From NCBI GenBank assembly GCA_028554755.1, contig JAPTOF010000014.1, forward strand, positions 5,890,001-5,954,000: a stretch of 64,000 nucleotides of DNA, in the 5' to 3' direction. The DNA comes from Cordia subcordata (taxonomy: Eukaryota > Streptophyta > Magnoliopsida > Boraginales > Cordiaceae). A program made the translations under genes and the position numbers. Positions within the stretch are counted from its first letter, which is position 1, and every line of letters starts with the position of its first letter. This document shows, one piece after another, positions 10,875 through 22,695 of the stretch. Under the pieces are notes generated by a model. It ran no database searches. It saw nothing but the letters and a program-made list of their open reading frames with translations, and was not told where the DNA came from.

Positions 10875-11203
10875 GTCAAAACTAACATGCAAATTTTGAA
10901 CATGAAGGCAAGCTTCAAGATCTTCTGCCGATGCAAATCTTGCAACATCAAGGACGGTGCATGAAATCCTAAAATTGCATACAAAATATTGAAAAACAAA
11001 GTAAGGCTATTTGCTAGCTAAGAAAAATGGTGCATGGCATTTAATGGATGAAGAAAATAGCCACCTTGCATTAATTGTTTGTCTCCTATTTTTGCCTATA
11101 AATAGCAAGCCTGGGAGAAGCATTTCATCCCAAGCAGGAAGCAATAAGCATTAGAGAGAAAAATAAGAAGAGTTTCTCCTAGTGTTCTTATTTCTTCCAC
11201 TTG

Positions 11204-11255
<52 letters not shown>
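11204..11255. repeat. (TA)n microsatellite
   Basis: About 26 uninterrupted TA dinucleotides inside the 5' LTR of Copia-A. The 3' LTR has a mixed (AC)n(TA)n tract at the equivalent place (17722-17765). Confidence 0.95.
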
Positions 11256-11259
<4 letters not shown>

Positions 11260-11622
11260 GTGAGAGTGAGTTTCTCCTATTATGAGAGAAAGTAAAATAG
11301 TTCTCTCCTTATACCAGAGTGAAGGTTGTAAAATACTTTTATATATGGTGAAATCCTCCTTACTTACCCGTGGTTTTTCCCTCATTTTGTTTGAGGGTTT
11401 TTCACGTAAAATTTTTGGTGTCTCAATTCTCCATTTTTCTCATTTCTTATTTTAGCTGTATGAACTTGCTTCGGCAACCCAATAATTTCGCTAAGTCATA
11501 CTTCAACTATATGCAGTTACGGACCATTACTATACACGGTACTGTTCACGTATATAGTATTGTTCACAATAAAATAGTAGGAGTAGGTTCAATTCCAGAA
11601 GCAGATCGTCATCAACACTATA

Positions 11623-12417
11623 GTGGTGATATGTGAAATAGAGAAGTTTAACAGGAGTAATTTCTCTATGTGGAAATTGAAGATGAAAGCCATTCTAAGG
11701 AAAGATAACTGTCTTGTCGCGATTGACGACAAGGCAGTAGGGGTAACTGACGACAAGTGGAAAGAAATGGACGATGTTGCAATTGCCAATTTGCATCTAG
11801 AATTGGTAGATTCGGTGTTATGGAGGGTCGACGAGAAAAAGTCAGCAAAAGAAATTTAGGATACGTTGACTAAATTATACGAGGTCAAGTCACTTAACAA
11901 CAAGATCTTCTTAAACAAAAGACTTTGTGCTCTTCGAATGGGGGAGACCACACCAGTTACAAAACATATCAACACCTTAAATACGCTATTTTCTCAATTC
12001 ACTTTGTTGGGTCATAAAATAGCAAAGCTTGAATGTGCAGAGATTCTTCTTCAAAGTCTACCTGACTTTTATGATCAACTCGTTATCAACTATACCAATA
12101 ATGTTCTCATAGACAGTCTAGTCTTTGACGACGTTACTGCCACTGCTCTGGAAGAGGAGTCCAGATGCAAAAACAGGGAGGATAGACTAGAAAGCTCAAA
12201 ACAAGCAGAGACATTAACGATGACGAGAAGCAGACCAACAGAGCGTGACTCAAGTAGGAGCCATAATCACGGTAGATCGAAATCAAGAAATAAGAAAAAT
12301 ATCAAGTGCTACAACTGTGGTAAGAAAAGGCACGTCAAAAGGGATTGTTGGTGCAACAAGACAACTCCAGAGGTCACCAACTCTCAAGGATGTGTTACAA
12401 ATACTTCTGGTGATTGA
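11623..12417 (+). pseudogene. Copia-A gag
   Basis: Gag forms the particle in which the RNA is copied. The frame opens MVICEIEKFNRSNFSMWK, the usual N..NF..WK..M start of Copia gag, and continues past an in-frame TAG (11857-11859) through a UBN2-like helical region (LNTLFSQFTLLGHKI) to a basic segment. A CCHC zinc knuckle, CYNCGKKRHVKRDC, lies near 12308-12350 with correct C-X2-C-X4-H-X4-C spacing. TGA closes the frame at 12415-12417. Apart from the one stop the domain is well preserved. Confidence 0.8.
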
Positions 12418-12480
12418 GACGTCTTATAAATCGAAGTAGCAACAACTTATAAAAGTAGAAATGAGCTTATTAATGTATGG

Positions 12481-13714
12481 ATAATGGATTTGGAAGTGAT
12501 GTGGCACATGACCTCTCATCGAGAATGGTTCCACGCATATGAACCGTGCTCTAGAGGATCTGTGTATATGGGTAATGATCATGCCTTAAAGATTATTGGA
12601 ATTGGCACCATCAAGATAAAAATGTACGATGGTTCGATTGGCACCATTGAAGAAGTACAATACGTGAAGGGCTTGAAAGAGAATCTATTGTTTCTTGGAC
12701 AACTAAATGACCTTGGCTGCAAGACCCATAATGAGAATGGGATCATAAAGGTCATCAAAGGTGCGCTTACAGTGATCAAGGCAGAAAAGATCACTGGAAA
12801 TCTATACATGCTTCTAGAAGATACCTTGCAAGAGGCAGATGTATCTGTTGCATCAGCCAGTTAAGAAAAGTCAACAATAATGTGGCATCGCAGACTTGGC
12901 CACATGTTTGAACGAGGTTTGAAGATTCTTACAAAACGTAATCTCTTACATGGGCTCAAGTCGGTAAACTTACCATTCTGTGAGCACTGTGTAACTAGTA
13001 AGTAGCATTGATTATCATTAGAAAAATCTACTACTAGAAGTAAACATATTCTGGACTTGGTTTACTCAGATGTATGGGAATCGCCAGTTTTATCCTAGGA
13101 GGAGCAAAGTATCTTGTATCATTCATTGATGACTACTCCAAGAGATTGTAGGTGTACCTGATCAAGAATAAGTCACATGTGTTTTCAATAGTCAAGGAGA
13201 ACAAAGCGCAGGTGGAACTTGAATCCAGCAAAAGGATCAAGTGCTTGATGACAAACAATGGAGGAGGATACACTGATAGGAGTTTTCTAGCATTTTGCAA
13301 GCAAGAGGGTATACAGAAGTAGTTCACGATTCTACATACACCTCAACAAAATGGAGTTGCAGAGCGGATGAACATAACTCTACTCAAAAGAACGAAAGCG
13401 ATGTTGGAAACTACAGGTCTAGCCAAGTCATTATAGGTAGAAATAGTCAAAACCGCCTACCACCTGATAAATCGATCACCGTCAATGGTAATTGGGTTAA
13501 AGACACCAATGGAAATGTGGACTAGTAAACCCATAGATTATTCTACCTTACATGTTTTCAGATGTCCCGCATATGTGATGTATGGTTCCTAAGGAAGAAT
13601 GATCTTGATTCGAAGTCCAGGAAATGCATATTTTTGGGATATGCTGACGATGTTAAGGGGTATCACTTGTGGGATCCCACTGACCACAAGATTATCGTCA
13701 GCAGAGATGTGATC
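12481..13714 (+). pseudogene. Copia-A protease and integrase region
   Basis: The frame from 12484 shows the Copia protease fold, but the catalytic DSG is replaced by D-L-E. A GAG-pre-integrase block (MWHRRLGHM, then C..C) follows near 12880-13000 after a stop. Integrase follows in several frames: FIDDYSK near 13120, then MTNNGGGY where LRSDNGGEY is usual (catalytic Asp to Asn, Glu to Gly), then PQQNGVAERMN near 13345. Multiple stops break it. The region ends at the solo Gypsy LTR and resumes at 15521. Confidence 0.8.
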
Positions 13715-14656
13715 TGATGTCTTCTTACGAGTGCAAGTTTTAAAAGACCCGCAAGCGTACGGATCGTGCAATACAGTGTTTACGAGTGCAGGTGTCGAAC
13801 CACAGGGAGGCGTGAATATCGTGAATGTATCCTATGCTTGGTGTCCTAAAAGAGCTAAAAAGAAAGATCTAAACTAAGTGTACTTTTTCTTGTGAAGGTT
13901 TGGATTGTCGGGAGCTCTAAGTAAATGAAAAAAAACTAAATTATGAATAAAAACAAAAGGGACGCAGGTTGATTGAGAAAAAACTAACAATTGGAAAGGG
14001 ATTAGGGTGACTTGGACTTATGAATGGGTAACTCCATACTCAAATGCTATGGGATTAAGGGATGATGGCTAACTATCAAAAGTGCTCTTAACTAGGTTGT
14101 TAGTTAGTGTCCTGATTTCCCCCTAGGACTCGGTGCGGGTCCGTCCCTAGGCGACGTCTCCTAGAGCTACGGCGTGGTCCTTATGACCTAGGGCCTCAAG
14201 AGAAACTAACTAACTTCCTAGGTGGCTTAGAATGAACCTACCCTAGTACCTAAACCATTGGCTGGGTTTAAAGCCAAGACCTAGTGTTGCTAAGGTCGAC
14301 TAAATCTATCCTGAAACCTATTGGCTGGATTTAAAGCCAAAGGAAACTCGTCCTAGATTAGCCCTAAATTATACTCCGTCATTCTAAGATCACTACATCA
14401 GGATTTGACTAATATTCATACACATGTGATATTGAAATTATGCTTGTTACTAGGCATGCAAATACGCATATAGACATGAATAAAAGCACTACCCACTTCA
14501 TAACATCCATGTATAAACACATAGACATGAGTACAGCATGGATTAGATGTGTTTAGTAACAAACAAACTTCAATTAATATATATGTACTCATCTAGGTAT
14601 TTTATCAAACACATAGATATGAATGAAAGAACACCCAATTAAACAAAACAAATCAA

Positions 14657-14698
<42 letters not shown>

Positions 14699-15515
14699 GC
14701 CATCATATCCCATATCATAAGAGTATAAAATTAACCCATTATATAAGTTTTATCACCCTAGACAAGCCTACTTAGACATAATAGAAAATAGAATGAAAGA
14801 GATATAACGAAACTCCCCTTTCATCCTAGCGATTTTAGAACACAGCTTGTAAACAATCTCGATTCCAAAGCGTTTGAATCCTCCAACGAAACTTGGTTCT
14901 TCGTGAAAAGTATGTGAAAAGGGTGTGTGAGGCGGCTAGGGAATAGGGTTAAGTGTGTGTGAGAATAGGTGTGAAGTGTGTGTAAAAACTCCTCCTTTTT
15001 CTGCTCCGCATCGGGCTTTATTTATAGATTCGCGCATAGCCGGTCGACTGTCTAGGTCGACCGGCCTCTGGAGTACTTAACCGGCTTTCTTCAAGGACTC
15101 TCTGGAGTGGCCGGTCGACCGGCTCTTGAAGGGGGGTCGTCCGGCTTTTCGACGAAGTTCTCTGGAGTGGCCGATCGACCTAGTCGGTCGACCGGCTATT
15201 CTTCCTTAGCGTCCGGCTGACTTCCTTCATCCAATTTTTCGTTATTTCGGCCTTTAGTCTTCTCCCTTAGACCCGTGCATGTCCTATCTTCATCACCTTT
15301 CATTATTCAATCTTTATCTTAACCCAAAATCACCTGAATCATTGAAAATAAGCTATTAGTGTAGCATTTTATCTCTTAAACTCAATATGCACATTTATTC
15401 ACACTTAAGCCTATTCCTATCAAAAGTACTACACTAATGCATCATTATAAGCATTCAACACCTCTAAAGTATAAGTAAATGGCGATGCAAACACACACCA
15501 AATCACAACTCATCA
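13715..15515 (-). repeat. Solo Gypsy LTR (same family as 30148-41085)
   Basis: Read on - it begins TGATGAGTTGTGATTTGG and ends GAAGACATCA, like the LTRs of the full Gypsy element. It is flanked by a perfect 5-bp duplication TGATC (13710-13714 and 15516-15520). No internal Gypsy sequence remains, so LTR-LTR recombination removed it. The promoter region (TATTTATA on + at 15019-15026, with the CCGGTCGAC array at 15030-15215) and a (TA)n tract at 14660-14695 are retained. Confidence 0.92.
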
Positions 15516-15520
15516 TGATC

Positions 15521-16538
15521 TTTGTAGAAAGCAAACTACAAAGTGAAGAAGATGGCATCGCTGGAAAGGAAACTACTGTATTGGAAGTTAAAGATAAACC
15601 AGAATAAGGAGACACTTCTTCTAAAGCTGCACTAGAGCACGAGGAACAAGAACCAAACAAGGCCAAGGTTATAGAAGTCCGACGTTCGTCACGGCAGACA
15701 ACAAGACCATCATGGCACTCTGATTATGTTATGGCAAGCAATACTGCATATTGTCTTTTAATGGAGGATGGAGAACCATCAACTTATCACGAGGTTGTAA
15801 ATAGCCTTGATGTTGTATTGTGGATGACAGCAATGGAGGAAGAGATTGAAGCTTTACACAGAAGCAAGACGTGGGGGCTTGTTCCACTACCACCCATAAG
15901 GAAAGCCATTGGTGACAACTGGGTCTACAAGATGGCAATGATTAGGTGAAACGATATTGCGCAAAACTAGTGGTGAAAGGATTTGCTCAGAAAGAAGGTA
16001 TTGACTTTAACGTGATCTTCTCTCCTATGGTTAGACTTACAACTGTCAGAGTAGTTCTAGCTATATGTCCTGTGTTCGATTTAGAATAGTTAGATATAAA
16101 ATGGTTTTTCTTCATGGAGAATTTGAAGAAGAGATTTATATGCTTTAACCAGAAGGTTTTGTTGAGAAAGGAAAAGAAAACTTGGTTTACAGGTTAACCA
16201 AATCTTTGTACGGTTTAAAGCAGATGCCAAGGTATTGGTACAAGAGATTTGATTCCTTCATAATTAGCCTCAGATACAACAAACTCAATGCAGACCATTG
16301 CACGTATTACAAGAGGTTTGGAGATGACTATTTCATTGTTCTGCTGTTGTATGTGGACGACATACTAGTAATAAGCCCCAGCAAAGATCGTGTCCAAGAA
16401 TTGAAGGTACTATTGGCTAGGGAGTTTGACATGAAGGATTTGGGATTAGCAAACAAGATTTTAGGGATGCAAATTCACCGAGATAGAGAAGGTACAAAAG
16501 TATGGATTTCCCAGAAGGACTACTTCAGGAAAATCTAG
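15521..16538 (+). pseudogene. Copia-A reverse transcriptase
   Basis: RT copies the element's RNA into DNA. After a tether rich in charged residues (RRSSRQTTRPSWHSDYV near 15680-15730) the RT begins with W..AM.EEI.AL and WVYKM (15731-15949). The next block is broken (15950-16180: LVVKGFAQKEGIDF, then stops). The frame from 16182 is open through LTKSLYGLKQMPRYWYKRFD, the catalytic LLLYVDD (about 16342-16361), and GLANKILGMQIHRD. At least three frame breaks and stops prevent a full-length product. Confidence 0.82.
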
Positions 16539-16550
16539 CGGTGCTTCAAC

Positions 16551-17285
16551 ATGCAAGATTGTAAGGAAATCTCGACCCTACTACCTATCAACTATAAATT
16601 ATCCTCAAATATGTGCCATAGTAGTGAAGCAGAAAGGATGGATATGTCTCGAGTACCGTATGCATTAGCAATGGGAAGTCTCATATTTGCTATGATATGT
16701 ACGAGACTAGATATTGTTCAAGCCGTTGGAACATTCAATCGATTCATGATGAATCATGATAAAGACATTGGAATGCTGTTAAGAGGACCTTGAGATACAT
16801 CAAAGAAACCTCGGATGTTGCATTATGTTATGGATGATCAGAGTTTACTATCAAGGGCTACGTCGATTCAGTCCACTACTGGCTATATGTTTACACTTGC
16901 CAGAGAAGCAGTGGGCTAGGTATCTAAGTTACAGACTCTTGTGGCACTTTCTACAATAGAGGCAGAATACATGACAGCTACACACACTTGTAAAGAAGCA
17001 ATTTGGATTCAAAGATTAATAAAGGAACTTGGGCATAAACAAGAGAAGATTCCCTTGTATTGTGACAGTCAGAGTGCCTTGCAAATTGCAAGGAATCTAG
17101 CCTTTCATTCCAGGACGAAGCACATAGGTGTTCAGTATCACTTCATTCATAAAGTAGTGGAAGAAAGGAATGTTGACATACAAAAAATTCACACTAACGA
17201 GAATCTACTAGATGTTATGACAAAGCCAATCAACATTGATAAGTTTGTTTGGAGTAGATCCTTTTGTGGCCTAGTAGAGACGTAA
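16551..17285 (+). pseudogene. Copia-A RNase H
   Basis: Starts after a TAG following YFRKI and continues with YALAMGSLIFAMICTRLDI and an altered GTFNRFM block. The middle (16790-16940) is frame-shifted around a GYVDS remnant. The last part (16941-17285) is open: ALSTIEAEYMTATHTCKEA, then the CDSQSALQIARN and FHSRTKHIGVQYHFI blocks typical of Copia RNase H. Decayed. Confidence 0.82.
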
Positions 17286-17341
17286 GCAACATGGAATTGG
17301 CAAGTAATGGAGAGATTCAAAAATCACCAAAAGGTGACTTT

Positions 17342-17352
17342 AAATGGGAGAA
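17342..17352 (+). other. Polypurine tract of Copia-A
   Basis: AAATGGGAGAA lies directly before the TGTGAAG of the 3' LTR, the position of the plus-strand primer. Confidence 0.7.
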
Positions 17353-17722
17353 TGTGAAGTGTGTAAAGTCACTTTTGGGTGACAAAGTCAAAACTAGCAT
17401 GCAAATTTTGAACATAAAGGCAAGCTTCAAGATCTTTTGTCAATGCAAATCTTGCAACATCAAGTACGGTGCATGGAAATCCTAAAATTGCAAGCAAAAT
17501 GTTGAAATACAAAGTGAGTCTATTTGTTAGCTAAGAAAAATGGTGCATGGCATTTAATGGATGAAGAAAATAACCACCTTATATTAATTGTTTATCTTCC
17601 ATTTTTGCCTCTAAATAGGAAGCCTGAGAGAAGCATTTCATCCCAAGCAAGAAGCAATAAGTATTAGAGAGAAAAATAAGAAGAGTTTCTCCTAGTTCTT
17701 ATTTCTTTCACTTGTTTTACAT

Positions 17723-17753
<31 letters not shown>

Positions 17754-18030
17754 CACACACATATTTATATTTATATATATTAGAGTGAGAGTGGGTTTCG
17801 TCTATTATAAAAGAGAGTAAAATAGTTCTTTCCTTACACTAGAGAGAAGGTTGTAAAATACTTTTATATATAATGAAATCCTCCTTACTTGCTCGTGATT
17901 TTTTTTCTCAATTTGTTTGAGGTTTTTCACATAAAATTTTTGCCGTCTCAATTATTCATTTTTGTCATTTCTTATTTTAATTGCGTGATCTTGCTTTAAC
18001 AACCCTAATTCCACAGCACCACACCCCAAG
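17353..18030 (+). repeat. 3' LTR of Copia-A
   Basis: Begins TGTGAAGTGTGTAAAG and parallels the 5' LTR at 10803, with a single copy of the 19-bp unit and an (AC)n/(TA)n tract at 17722-17765. The end lies between CCACA at 18015 and CCCCA at 18029; host MSL sequence resumes by 18031. Confidence 0.75.
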
Positions 18031-18066
18031 ATCTACATTCTTTTTCGGGCCGCCTTCACCTTCCAT
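18031..18066 (-). pseudogene. MSL-type channel, copy C, start of exon 1
   Basis: On - an ATG at 18066-18064 gives MEGEGGPKKNVD, matching the start of copy A but without its TAG. The frame then runs into the Copia-A LTR. The rest of exon 1 is at 10802-10226. Together with the downstream part this shows copy C was inactivated by insertion. Confidence 0.75.
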
Positions 18067-18785
18067 GAAAACTTATCTATCCCTCTGCCAACAATGTTTG
18101 ACAACTTTAGGATGGTCAACGAAAAAAATCGAGGAACGTTCCCGGCTTCAGATTCTAGATAAATCTAAGTATTGTATGTAATCTGAGACATACCCCTTTT
18201 GCTTTAGAACTAGGAATTGGATGGTACAATATAACAAGTTGGACAATGACTGCCAAAAATGCAGCTAATCGAGATTTTTAAGGCCATTGAAAGTCTTTGC
18301 AGAATGGAAATGAGAAGCATGTACGAATGTGGGCTCAGAGAGACAGAGAGTTGAAAGAGATGGTTTAGCAAGTTATGGAAATTGAATACCCAAGTTGGTG
18401 AATGAAACAAATTTTTGAGATGGAAAAATAATGGCAATTTAAGTCTGTACACAAGATAGGACATGGAACAAGTGAACAACTAGTTTATGATTGTTTTTCA
18501 GCAACCAAAAAGCAGCAGCCTCCTCAAGGTCTACTAATAAATTTAAAAAGAGCAAGTTTGGACCTGCCTAATTTAAAAGGAGCGAGTTTGAACCTGCCTC
18601 GTTAGCGTGCACCTAACCCACTTTATAAAGTATTGGGAGATTTACATTCTTGCAAGCCACCATAAGAGGAGTTTAATTTGACCAACTTCTATAATCTTGA
18701 ACTACCTACTACATTTCGTGTGCAAAAATGCACTTCATTCTTGTGGCCTAGATAAAGTATACATAACTGTTGGGAATTGAGGTGT
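18067..18785 (-). promoter_or_regulatory. Upstream and 5' leader region of MSL copy C
   Basis: Collinear with the regions upstream of copies A and B: 'gttgaccatcctaaagttg' near the gene, the pyrimidine-rich leader, 'gaccttgaggaggctgc' near 18517-18533, the 'aaagtattggg' region and 'aaatgtagtaggtagttcaa' near 18703. A fragment, 'aaaaggagcgagtttgaacctgcc' and its close variant, is repeated at 18545-18600. Similarity with B extends further to about 19140. Confidence 0.55.
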
Positions 18786-20480
18786 TAGAGTAAAGCACAA
18801 ATTAGAGAAAGATATAAAATAATAAATACTGTAATAACTTACATCAGTTTGTGGGATAACTAGTACAACTAATAACTTGAGTTATCCATTTTGAACTAAT
18901 TGATTAGAAGCTCAAATAATTATCAATTATTTCTACAATACTAATTTCGCTCGCGAGTTTGAGAGTCTAGGTTTGGAGGCGTGACAAATACAATATTTAA
19001 CATGATTAATGTCCACTTAGAATATGGGCCACACTTCATAATAACCTTTAATGTGATTAATGTGCACTCACAATAATATTTTGTTTAGTATGTTATTAAT
19101 AGTTTTAAAATATTAGTATAAAACATTAGTTAGAACATGTTCTAGTCCGAGTTTTCGACTTTTTCCCACCTTTTGTATGCGTTGATTCACTTGACGCAAA
19201 TGAAGACGAGCATGAAGGGAACTCAAATAGCAAGCCCACCATATCAACTTAGGGACAATATTTATTCTCAGTTAAAAGAGGAAGGATGTTCATTTAAAAA
19301 CAGAAAATGAAAAGAAAATGAAAAGAACGAAAAAAAAAAGAACCTCTCGTATCTTGGTCGCTCAATAAGGTAAATTGAAAATTGTTCCTCACTTCTATTG
19401 CACAAAATGGTAATTTAGGATGCATGTTGAAAAATCAAATTGCTTTTGTAATCCCTGGAAAGGGAAGAACTTATTAGACCCCGCTTTTTGTGGTGTTGCT
19501 TTACCTTTCTTTATCTAGATGGCATAATCCTACTCTGTATACTTGCCTGGAAAATTATCTACCTTAGTTTATCAAAACCATGATATCTGTTCGATTTTGA
19601 TAATTTGTCAATGATCTGAAATGAATCGTGTCTTAGGTTCGAAATCTTTAACTTAAATAGTGAGATTTATTGTTGTAAATTTTAAAAATAATTACTTAAG
19701 TTTCAGATTTATGGACAAACAATGATAAGTTTTAGTGATCATTTAAAACTTTGTAACTATTTGTTCACTGATAAATTACGAACAGATTTACTGAGGGGAC
19801 AGAATTAATCGACAAAGGTTTTTACTGATGGAAAGATTTTGAGAATCCATTGATCATTCCTATTTTCCTATGAATTTGTGACAGAAATTTTTGTAGAAAA
19901 TCACAATTTTTTTCTTTTTGTGTAAAGAATGACGTGTGACATTACGAATAAATCAACATAAAGACATAAAGTTCAAGAGTAATGAACCAATGCAGATTTA
20001 CAAGATTATGCCCTGGAAAACAAACTATTATATGCAACTTACTCAAACCCAAGTGGATGATAAAATAATGAAGTGCTAGTAGAACAATGTGTGTGAATGT
20101 GGAGGCTGAAAAATCTACATCCAAATAGTATAGAAGGAAGATGTTTACGTGTATTAATTACAAGGTCAAAGTCAAACTTAAAATTAGAGTTCCTGTGGTG
20201 GTAAGAGACATGACCTTTTCCTATTTAATATTTTTTTGTCAAAGATTTGTGTTGTAACAAGTTTTTGATTTTGCATAAGACTTGCATGATTCACAAAAGT
20301 GATAGAGATCACTAATGGGGTCTACAGAAGTAGACCAAATATTGAAACTATTTTTTTAAAAGTGATTATCTAATTTTAAATTACATGAGAGACGGAAGAT
20401 TATATCTTGTAAGAGGGTTTATAAAAAGAAAAAGGGGCACTATAGAGGATTTTTTTGTACAATCACAGATAATGTTAATA
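18786..20480. other. Intergenic stretch, no gene seen
   Basis: No supported ORF, RNA gene or complete repeat. 19075-19140 still matches the far upstream region of MSL copy B (9910-9990). Confidence 0.4.
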
Positions 20481-20760
20481 GGGGTGCTAATAACTTGCAA
20501 ACCCGAAGGTGAAATAAGCAACGAAAATCCTTGACACCGGTGTGATGTCAGCCAAAAAGTTGGGAATTGAGAGTAAAGCTATAGGACAAGTAAAAGTTGG
20601 GAATTGAGAGTAAAGCTATAGGACAAGTTTAGAGCAAATTGAGAGTAAAGCTATAGGACAAGTTTAGAGCAAATGCTAATTGGGACACTGATGACTTGCA
20701 AAACTAGAAGGTGAAATAAGCAGCGGAAATCCTAGACACCGGTGTGGTGTTGGCCAAAAA
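20481..20760 (+). repeat. Nested direct repeats
   Basis: An outer unit of about 80 bp ('aacttgcaaa..gaaggtgaaataagca..gacaccggtgtg') at 20490-20560 recurs at 20693-20760. Between them the motif 'ttgagagtaaagctatagga' is repeated three times (about 20566, 20602 and 20638). Stepwise local duplication is the simplest origin. Confidence 0.75.
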
Positions 20761-21506
20761 GATGAAAATTGAGATGGGAAGGCCAAAGAGATGGAAATTG
20801 AGATGGGAAAGAACAGGTTCAGAGCAAAACCGTAACTGCAACTGGAGTAGGCTTAAGTGTATAGGCTATGTGTATGTGTTGCATGTAATTCATAATCCTC
20901 CTCTATTGGTGAGTTATGCTTTTATAACCTCTAGGATAGAAGAGTCCTTTCCACCTTCAGGTTCATGACTATATTCCAGTAAATCTCTGCTAGCTATTGT
21001 GCCCAGCTCTATCATGTTGAGATCATACATATCTTTCCTCGTACATATCAAAGGAGAGATCAAGTTGTTCCTAGTTATAGTCATGCTTTAATATTCTAGA
21101 AGCATAAAATAATAATCATATGTCAAGATCCCAGGCCTTGATCCTGGGCTTTTCAATAAGCAGTCCAACAAATTAGGCCTTGGCCCAAACATAAAATTGA
21201 CCCACTCAGGTCTAGCAATTTTGGCCCAAACAAGCACCATGCGCAATTTCATAGAGGCCATTTATCGTCTAATATTCTCGAAAACCTTGTAGAAACTATC
21301 TTCAATTAATGAAATGGAAAGATAGCTAATCGATGTAGTTCGATTAAGGAGGCATGAAAGTTAGGTTTTAGCGATTTTTATTAATTAATGACATAGTCAA
21401 AACAATTCAACCAACCATGGCTGCTTGAAATTATAATGTAGTACAATGGTTGGTCAAAGGACGCTTATGTGCTATCGCCTGCTTGATAATTAATTTTAGT
21501 CTGGTT
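20761..21506. other. Intergenic stretch, no gene seen
   Basis: No supported ORF. It contains a short inverted motif around 'ccaggccttgatcctggg' near 21131 and otherwise nothing recognised. Confidence 0.35.
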
Positions 21507-21584
21507 ATCAAGTTTATACATTTTTTTATTCGACAATTCAGGACCATCAAGTTTAAACACTTTTTTATTCGACAATTCAGGACC
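21507..21584 (+). repeat. 39-bp tandem duplication
   Basis: Two adjacent 39-bp units (21507-21545 and 21546-21584), starting 'atcaagttta' and ending 'caattcaggacc', with a few substitutions. Confidence 0.9.
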
Positions 21585-21710
21585 AAAGAGAAAGACCCCT
21601 AGACTGTTACGCAAGTCTTTTTCCTTGTCTAGTATACTTCTTTTAATGAGTAAAACGTACGTAATTTTTTTATATAATTTATTAGTATAGAGGGTGAATA
21701 TGCTGGAAAA

Positions 21711-22690
21711 GCTTGAGGGGGTGTTTGGTTCAAAGAATGAAAAATCATTCCTGGGAAAGTGTTTCTCGAGAATGATATGAAAACTATTTGATATATTGAA
21801 AGTCTTCCTGAGATGTTTTTGAGTATTTCCAAGAGTGTTGACATGTTATGTTTGGCTTAAATTTAATATTGCAAGGAATCTTGGGATATTTTACAAAGAT
21901 GTCCCTAATTCAAAAAAAACATTACAAGAAAAATATAAAATTAATTTATTTTATTATTTTTACTTTTTATTTTCATAATTATTAATTAACTAATTCAATT
22001 GCTATTTTTGATCAATTAATTAGTTATTATAATTTTTAATTATTCATTCATTCATCATTTTCATTTAATTTTTTAAAATTATTTAATTTCATTATTATTA
22101 ATTATTAATTTATTATTTTTAATCAATTAATTAATTATTATAATTTTCAATTCATTCAACTATTCATCATTTTTATTTAATTTTTAAATTATTTAATTTT
22201 AGTTTTATTAACTTTTAAATTAATTAAATACTTTTTTAATTATTTTCAACTATTATAATATTTTAATTAATTAACTACATTTTCAATTGATTAATTAAAT
22301 TAATTCATTTTATCATTATTTCTAACTTTTATGTTTAATTAATTTTAATTATTTTTATTTTTATCTATTAGTTTTAAATTAAAAATTGTATTTTATTATT
22401 TTATTATTAAATTTTACTATTTTTATAATTTCTAAATTATATAATTTATATATTATCTTTATTATTTATATTATTTTTGCATAATTAAGTTTTTAGTTTA
22501 TTATTTTTATTTTATTGTGAAATTTTTATCATATATGAGAGCATCTTAAATATGACTTGTTGGCCTTTTAATTTTTACTCTACACATTCCTATAACTGGA
22601 GAATGTAAGATTCCCACCCCTAACATGGGGATGAAATTGGTTAATCCATGGGAATAAGTAGCTAAGAGAAATGAAAATGTCTTAGGATAA
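21711..22690. mobile_element. MITE-like element with A/T-only core
   Basis: The left edge reads GGGGGTGTTTGGTTC followed by gaatg/cattcc motifs, as in common plant MITEs. The middle (21895-22510) is almost pure A/T with TTAATTAATT-type words. The right side (22560-22690) has related 'attcc..gaatg..cccaccc' motifs. Copia-B sequence starts directly after. No exact terminal match or target duplication could be fixed, so this is tentative. Confidence 0.35.
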
Positions 22691-22695
22691 GTCAA

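Larger units (their letters stand above)
10803..11505 (+). repeat. 5' LTR of Copia-A
   Basis: Begins TGTGAAGTGTGTG and matches the 3' LTR at 17353 through shared blocks ('gcaaattttgaaca', 'gcatttcatcccaagca', 'gaaatcctccttact'). It differs by a triplicated 19-bp unit at the start and a longer (TA)n tract. The end is placed where similarity fades (11490-11505). No standard tRNA-iMet primer site (TGGTATCAGAGC) follows. Confidence 0.75.
10803..18030 (+). mobile_element. Copia-A retrotransposon inserted in MSL copy C
   Basis: Complete but decayed Copia element in the order LTR, gag, protease, integrase, RT, RNase H, LTR. The LTRs begin TGTGAAGTGTGTG at 10803 and 17353. It interrupts MSL copy C: ADSHEVI lies left of it and MEGEGGPKKNVD to its right, both on -. 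The flanking host bases ATCTGC (10797-10802) and ATCTAC (18031-18036) are a likely imperfect target duplication. The right edge is uncertain by about 15 bp because the LTR 3' ends have diverged. A solo Gypsy LTR (13715-15515) is nested between integrase and RT. Confidence 0.85.

Noticed and set aside
11480..11640. Primer binding site for Copia-A
   Set aside because: No match to the usual TGGTATCAGAGC or other tRNA 3' ends that I can recognise; the leader is probably decayed.
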